From Atopostipes sp043425375 (GTDB lineage: Bacteria; Bacillota; Bacilli; Lactobacillales; Carnobacteriaceae_A), in assembly GCA_043425375.1 (NCBI GenBank), contig JBHWQC010000081.1, positions 1 to 8,736 on the forward strand: 8,736 nucleotides of DNA, written 5' to 3'. Position 1 is the stretch's first letter. The number at the start of each line of letters is the position of its first letter. Made by a program: the position numbers and the translations under genes. The notes beneath the pieces were generated by a model. The model was given only the letters and a program-made list of their open reading frames with translations. It was not told where the DNA came from and did no database searches. Below, one piece after another: positions 5,490 to 8,736 of this stretch.

Positions 5490-6767
5490 ATGAAAAAATT
5501 AATTATAAACGGCGGCAAGAAACTAAACGGTGACGTGACGGTTTCAGGCGCTAAAAATAGTACCGTTGCGCTTATCCCTGCTGCCATTCTGGCGGACTCA
5601 CCCGTTACTTTAGAAGGGGTTCCAAATATTAAAGATGTGCACTCTTTGCTGGAAATTTTAGAAGAGATGAAGGTACATACCGATTTTGATGGGACGACCT
5701 TGCATATTGATCCAACCGAGATGGCTTCTATTCCGATGCCAAGCGGTAAAATCAATAGTTTGCGGGCTTCTTACTACTTTATGGGCGCCTTGCTTGCCAA
5801 ATTTGGTGAAGGGGTTGTTGGTTTACCAGGAGGCTGTGATTTAGGTCCACGCCCGATTGATCAGCATCTGAAAGGCTTCCGTGCATTGGGCGCAGAAGTT
5901 GAAAATCAAATGGGGGCGATGCATTTCAAAACCCCAGGCGACTCACTAACGGGTACAACTATCTATTTTGATGTGGTTTCAATTGGCGCTACGATAAACG
6001 TTATGTTGGCCGCAACTAAAGCTAAAGGCATAACCATTATTGAAAATGCGGCAAGGGAACCGGAGATTATTGATGTGGCGACTTTGTTAAATAAAATGGG
6101 TGCTGAAATCCGCGGAGCCGGAACCGATACCCTGAGAATTAAAGGTGTAGAAGAACTCCATGGCGTCACGCATACAGTGATTCCTGACCGGATTGAAGCA
6201 GGTACTTATTTATCGATTGCAGCAGCAATGGGAGAAGATGTCCTTGTTGAAAATGTCATTGTCGAACATATCGACGGCCTTGTGGCAAAAATGCATGAAA
6301 TGGGCCTAGACCTCGAAGTCGGCGAAGACAGCGTACGTGTGCGTAATAACGGCGGACCGTTAAAACCGGTTTCGATTAAAACGCAACCTTACCCAGGATT
6401 TGCGACCGATTTGCAGCAGCCGATTACCCCGCTGCTTTTGTTAGCCGAGGGTGAATCAACCATTACCGATACCATTTATCCCAAACGAATTGGCCACGTC
6501 GCTGAGCTGAACCGAATGGGTGCCGATATTTCTGTTGAGAGTGATGTCATTTTAATCCGCGGCGGCCAAAAATTGACCGGCGCAGAAGTAGAAGCCAGTG
6601 ATTTACGAGCAGGCGCTTGTTTAGTAACCGCGGGCTTGATGGCGGAAGGAACAACAGAAGTCACAGGCGTCGAGAACATTTTACGAGGCTACGCCAATAT
6701 TGTGGATAAGTTAGTCGCGCTTGGAGCCGACATCGAGATGATTGATTCGGAAGAAGAATATAGATAA
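5490..6767 (+). CDS. murA: UDP-N-acetylglucosamine 1-carboxyvinyltransferase (MurZ/MurA2 type)
   Basis: It transfers enolpyruvate from PEP to UDP-GlcNAc, the first committed step of peptidoglycan synthesis in the cytoplasm and the target of fosfomycin. It has 425 residues, normal length. The SGAKNS motif near the N-terminus carries the UDP-GlcNAc-binding Lys. Cys116 in LPGGCDLGPRPIDQH is the PEP-binding cysteine, so fosfomycin sensitivity is expected at this residue. ATDLQQPITPL holds the catalytic Asp, and DLRAGACLV the conserved Arg. CDLGPRPIDQH and placement before rho fit the second paralogue (murAB/murZ) of Firmicutes, so another murA probably lies elsewhere. ATG 5490 fits family N-termini (MKKLIINGG). 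TTG 5484 is an in-frame alternative with tighter spacing to AAAAGGA (5471-5477). rho follows at once. Confidence 0.95.
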   Translation: MKKLIINGGKKLNGDVTVSGAKNSTVALIPAAILADSPVTLEGVPNIKDVHSLLEILEEMKVHTDFDGTTLHIDPTEMASIPMPSGKINSLRASYYFMGALLAKFGEGVVGLPGGCDLGPRPIDQHLKGFRALGAEVENQMGAMHFKTPGDSLTGTTIYFDVVSIGATINVMLAATKAKGITIIENAAREPEIIDVATLLNKMGAEIRGAGTDTLRIKGVEELHGVTHTVIPDRIEAGTYLSIAAAMGEDVLVENVIVEHIDGLVAKMHEMGLDLEVGEDSVRVRNNGGPLKPVSIKTQPYPGFATDLQQPITPLLLLAEGESTITDTIYPKRIGHVAELNRMGADISVESDVILIRGGQKLTGAEVEASDLRAGACLVTAGLMAEGTTEVTGVENILRGYANIVDKLVALGADIEMIDSEEEYR

Positions 6768-6777
6768 GAGGGAAGCT

Positions 6778-8046
6778 GTGGAAAAAGATAAATTTATAAC
6801 GTACGACCAACTGCAGGAAAAAACGCTGAAAGAAATTTATGAAATGGCGAAAGAGCTGGACGTTCCTCGTTACAGCCAAATGAACAAAAAAGAACTTTCC
6901 TTTGCGGTTATTCGGGCACAAGAAGAAAAACAAGGCTACTTCCAAGTGAGCGGCATTTTAGAAAAAGTCCCTAACCAAGACTTTGGCTTTTTGCGGCCAA
7001 TCAACTATTCACAAAGTGAAGAAGATGTGTATATTTCTGCTTCGCAAATGACCCGTTTTGGCCTGCGCGAAGGGGATAAAGTCTCAGGTACCGCTAGACC
7101 AGCGAAGAAAAATGAGCGCCACTTTGGCTTAATGAACGTGAAACTGGTTAACGGAAAAAACCCAGAAGAGGCGAGAGAACGTCCATACTTCCCTGCTTTG
7201 ACGGCTCTTTATCCCGATGAAAAAATAAAATTAGAAACAACGAGCAAGCAAATTTCCACACGCATGCTGGATTTGCTTGCGCCAATTGGATTTGGGCAAC
7301 GTGGCTTAATAGTGGCTCCGCCTAAAGCTGGAAAGACGACGCTTTTGAAAGAAATTGCGAATAGTATTACGACCAATCACCCGGATGTCGAGTTGATTAT
7401 GCTTTTAATCGATGAGCGACCGGAAGAAGTGACGGATATTGAGCGCAGTATCAAGGGAGAAGTCGTGCATTCCACCTTTGACCAGACGGCCTATAGCCAT
7501 GTGCAAGTCACTGAATTGGTGCTTGAACGGGCGCGCCGCCTTGTTGAGGACCGACGCGATGTGGTCATTTTAATGGACAGCATTACACGACTTTCGCGCG
7601 CCTATAACCTGGTGGAACAACCAAGCGGGCGTACGTTAAGCGGGGGAATTGATCCGGCCGCCTTGTACCCGCCTAAACGCTTCTTTGGCTCGGCTCGAAA
7701 CGTTGAAGAAGGTGGCAGCTTGACCATTATTGCGACCGCTTTGGTGGAGACGGGCAGCCGCATGGACGATGTCATTTACGAAGAGTTTAAAGGAACAGGG
7801 AATATGGAGATTCATTTATCCCGTGCCTTGGCCAATCGTCGCGTCTTCCCAGCCATTGATATCGTGAAATCAAGTACGCGTAAAGACGAACTTTTGCATT
7901 CCAAAGACGAATTCGAAGCGGCTTTCCGCTTACGAAGAAGCATGCCAAATGATTCACTCGAATTCACGGAGAAATTTATCAGCACCCTTGGAAAAACCAA
8001 GTCCAACGAGGAGTTTATCAAAGAAGTCCTCAGCCGAGTGCAGTAA
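6778..8046 (+). CDS. rho: Transcription termination factor Rho
   Basis: Rho is a hexameric RNA-dependent ATPase that ends transcription of untranslated RNA. It has 422 residues from GTG 6778. Residues ~8-45 form the Rho N-terminal helical domain. The cold-shock-like RNA-binding domain includes FGFLRPINYSQSEEDVYIS. The RecA-type motor has Walker A APPKAGKT (180-187, Lys186), DERPEEVTD, Walker B Asp267 in VVILMDSITR, the SGRTLSGGIDPAAL Q-loop and EEFKGTGNME. A longer frame from TTG 6742 overlaps murA and has no ribosome binding site, while GAGG at 6768-6771 is 6 nt from GTG 6778 and directly abuts the murA stop. murA and rho are thus probably co-transcribed and translationally coupled. No long insertion is present in the N-terminal part. 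Confidence 0.96.
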   Translation: MEKDKFITYDQLQEKTLKEIYEMAKELDVPRYSQMNKKELSFAVIRAQEEKQGYFQVSGILEKVPNQDFGFLRPINYSQSEEDVYISASQMTRFGLREGDKVSGTARPAKKNERHFGLMNVKLVNGKNPEEARERPYFPALTALYPDEKIKLETTSKQISTRMLDLLAPIGFGQRGLIVAPPKAGKTTLLKEIANSITTNHPDVELIMLLIDERPEEVTDIERSIKGEVVHSTFDQTAYSHVQVTELVLERARRLVEDRRDVVILMDSITRLSRAYNLVEQPSGRTLSGGIDPAALYPPKRFFGSARNVEEGGSLTIIATALVETGSRMDDVIYEEFKGTGNMEIHLSRALANRRVFPAIDIVKSSTRKDELLHSKDEFEAAFRLRRSMPNDSLEFTEKFISTLGKTKSNEEFIKEVLSRVQ

Positions 8047-8065
8047 GGATTTTTGTGAAAAAGGA

Positions 8066-8094
8066 TTGCAATACGCAAATAAACATGCTATTAT
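8066..8094 (+). promoter_or_regulatory. rpmE promoter
   Basis: TTGCAA (8066-8071), a 17-bp spacer and TATTAT (8089-8094) preceded by TGC make a strong sigma-A promoter with extended -10. It starts 20 bases after the rho stop. Transcription near 8101 gives a ~75-nt leader. This allows L31 to be made independently of murA-rho. Confidence 0.75.
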
Positions 8095-8136
8095 ATTGGA
8101 TGTTGCAAGAAAGCATTTGAAATAGGACAGAATAAA

Positions 8137-8158
8137 CTATGGAGCCCGAGCTCTATGG
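8137..8158 (+). promoter_or_regulatory. Hairpin in the rpmE leader, possible L31 autoregulatory element
   Basis: CTATGGAGC (8137-8145) and GCTCTATGG (8150-8158) pair over 9 bp, with two G-U wobbles, around a CCGA tetraloop. No T-run follows, so it is not a terminator. It ends 3 nt before GAGGAG (8162-8167), the rpmE ribosome binding site, which would suit translational control by bound L31. L31 leader RNAs have been proposed for Firmicutes; whether this matches that model needs a covariance search. Confidence 0.5.
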
Positions 8159-8175
8159 CATGAGGAGTGAAAAGA

Positions 8176-8442
8176 ATGAAAAAAGATATTCATCCAGAAT
8201 ACAACAAAGTCGTATTTAGAGATACAACAACAGGTTACGAATTTTTATCCGGATCGACTCAAACAGCTGACGAAACAGTTGAGTGGGAAGATGGAAACAC
8301 ATATCCATTAATCCGTGTTGAAATTTCATCTGATTCCCATCCATTCTACACAGGCAAACAAAAATTTGCTCAAGCAGATGGACGAATCGATCGTTTCAAC
8401 AAAAAGTTCGGCTTTACAGACGAATCTTCAGACGACGAATAA
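8176..8442 (+). CDS. rpmE2: 50S ribosomal protein L31 type B
   Basis: L31 bridges the large and small ribosomal subunits. This form has 88 residues and no CxxC zinc site, which defines the zinc-independent type B (RpmE2). The motifs MKKDIHPEYN, TGYEFLSGST, WEDGNTYPLIRVEISSDSHP and FNKKFGF are typical. ATG 8176 is chosen over an in-frame GTG at 8167 because family members begin MKKDIHPEY and because GAGGAG at 8162-8167 lies 8 nt from the ATG but overlaps the GTG. The final residues are acidic and variable. Its position after rho matches the conserved Firmicutes order. A terminator follows 18 bases after the stop. Confidence 0.96.
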   Translation: MKKDIHPEYNKVVFRDTTTGYEFLSGSTQTADETVEWEDGNTYPLIRVEISSDSHPFYTGKQKFAQADGRIDRFNKKFGFTDESSDDE

Positions 8443-8460
8443 TTTATATACGAGTAAAAC

Positions 8461-8494
8461 GGCTTGCTATCCTTTGGGTAGTGAGTCTTTTTTT
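8461..8494 (+). terminator. Intrinsic terminator after rpmE
   Basis: GGCTTGCTATCC (8461-8472) pairs with GGGTAGTGAGTC (8476-8487) across a TTT loop over 12 bp, including several G-U wobbles. Seven T follow (8488-8494). Confidence 0.85.
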
Positions 8495-8517
8495 ATGATG
8501 TCAGCTCGTCTTGAAAA

Positions 8518-8565
8518 CCTTAAAGTGCCTCTAAAACACTTATAGGGGCGATATAACTTTAAAGG
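8518..8565 (+). repeat. Long imperfect stem-loop
   Basis: An inner stem GCCTCTA (8527-8533) with TAGGGGC (8543-8549, one G-U) has a 9-nt loop. An outer stem CCTTAAAGT (8518-8526) pairs with ACTTTAAAGG (8556-8565), apart from one bulged base. The two stems are separated by six unpaired bases on the right side. It lies between the rpmE terminator and the 41-bp repeats. No function is recognised. Confidence 0.5.
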
Positions 8566-8580
8566 GTAACCAATAAAATG

Positions 8581-8736
8581 TTCATGCGAAACGAAACTGT
8601 GATTGGTTTCGCAAAATCGAGTTCATGCGACACGAAATTGAGATTGGTTTCGCAGGATTAAATGAGTACAACACCAAACTGAGATTGGTTTCGCGAAATC
8701 AAATTCGTGCGAAACGAAATAGCGTTTCGTTTCGTA
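8581..8736 (+). repeat. 41-bp tandem direct repeat with internal palindromes, continuing past the window
   Basis: Units begin at 8581, 8622, 8663 and 8704, an exact 41-bp period. Units 1-3 share GATTGGTTTCGC at the same offset. Over the first 33 bases, unit 2 differs from unit 1 at 3 positions, unit 4 from unit 1 at 7, and unit 3 is the most diverged. Unit 1 contains TGCGAAAC...GTTTCGCA (8585-8592 / 8606-8613). Unit 4 has a longer 12-bp stem, TGCGAAACGAAA (8708-8719) with TTTCGTTTCGTA (8725-8736) and one G-U pair. The last unit is cut at 33 bases by the window edge. No coding frame or CRISPR-type unique spacers are seen. Confidence 0.85.

Noticed and set aside
6742..6777. TTG 6742 as the rho start
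   Set aside because: It lies inside murA without a ribosome binding site; GTG 6778 has one and yields a family-like length.
8167..8175. GTG 8167 as the rpmE start
   Set aside because: It overlaps the GAGGAG ribosome binding site; ATG 8176 gives the standard MKKDIHPEY start.
8581..8736. CRISPR array
   Set aside because: Similarity extends through most of each 41-bp unit and there are no unique ~30-base spacers; the period is too short for repeat plus spacer, and no cas gene is in the window.

Overview
This window is a low-to-moderate GC Firmicutes chromosome segment. It carries the classic housekeeping order rpoE - pyrG - fbaA - murA(murZ type) - rho - rpmE. Together these point to a non-sporulating member of the Lactobacillales, perhaps Carnobacteriaceae-like: no spo0F lies between pyrG and fbaA (Bacillus subtilis has it there), L31 is the cysteine-free type B, and Shine-Dalgarno sites are strong. 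The genus cannot be fixed from the sequence alone.

Layout. Positions 1-499 (minus strand) hold the 5' part of a LipL-type octanoyl/lipoyl transferase, cut by the window edge. From about 500 everything runs on the plus strand: a DUF1934 (YwiB-like) protein, RNA polymerase delta subunit (rpoE), CTP synthase (pyrG), class II fructose-bisphosphate aldolase (fbaA), a YflT-like general stress protein inserted at this point of the conserved order, UDP-GlcNAc enolpyruvyl transferase (murA), transcription terminator Rho, and ribosomal protein L31 type B. Clear intrinsic terminators follow fbaA, the stress gene and rpmE. murA and rho are tightly coupled, with the rho ribosome binding site touching the murA stop codon. 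The last 150 bases are a 41-bp tandem repeat with internal palindromes, running off the edge.

Regulation. The pyrG leader has a strong promoter, a predicted GGGC transcript start and a C/U-rich terminator arm. This matches the CTP-sensitive reiterative-transcription attenuation known for Gram-positive pyrG. An additional hairpin sits just after the transcript start. rpmE has its own promoter and a leader hairpin upstream of its ribosome binding site.

Most notable observation. PyrG looks full length and keeps the synthetase domain, the glutaminase His and Glu, and the rest of the amidotransferase signature, but the catalytic cysteine is glutamine (Q381). The protein has no cysteine at all. 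Cysteine is scarce across the whole window (4 in about 2,400 residues), and two of those four are the catalytic residues of LipL and MurA. So the one active-site cysteine that would be expected but is missing is that of PyrG. This suggests an ammonia-dependent CTP synthase or an unusual ammonia supply.

Several starts were refined from ribosome binding sites and family N-termini: rpoE at TTG 1154, murA at ATG 5490, rho at GTG 6778 and rpmE at ATG 8176.
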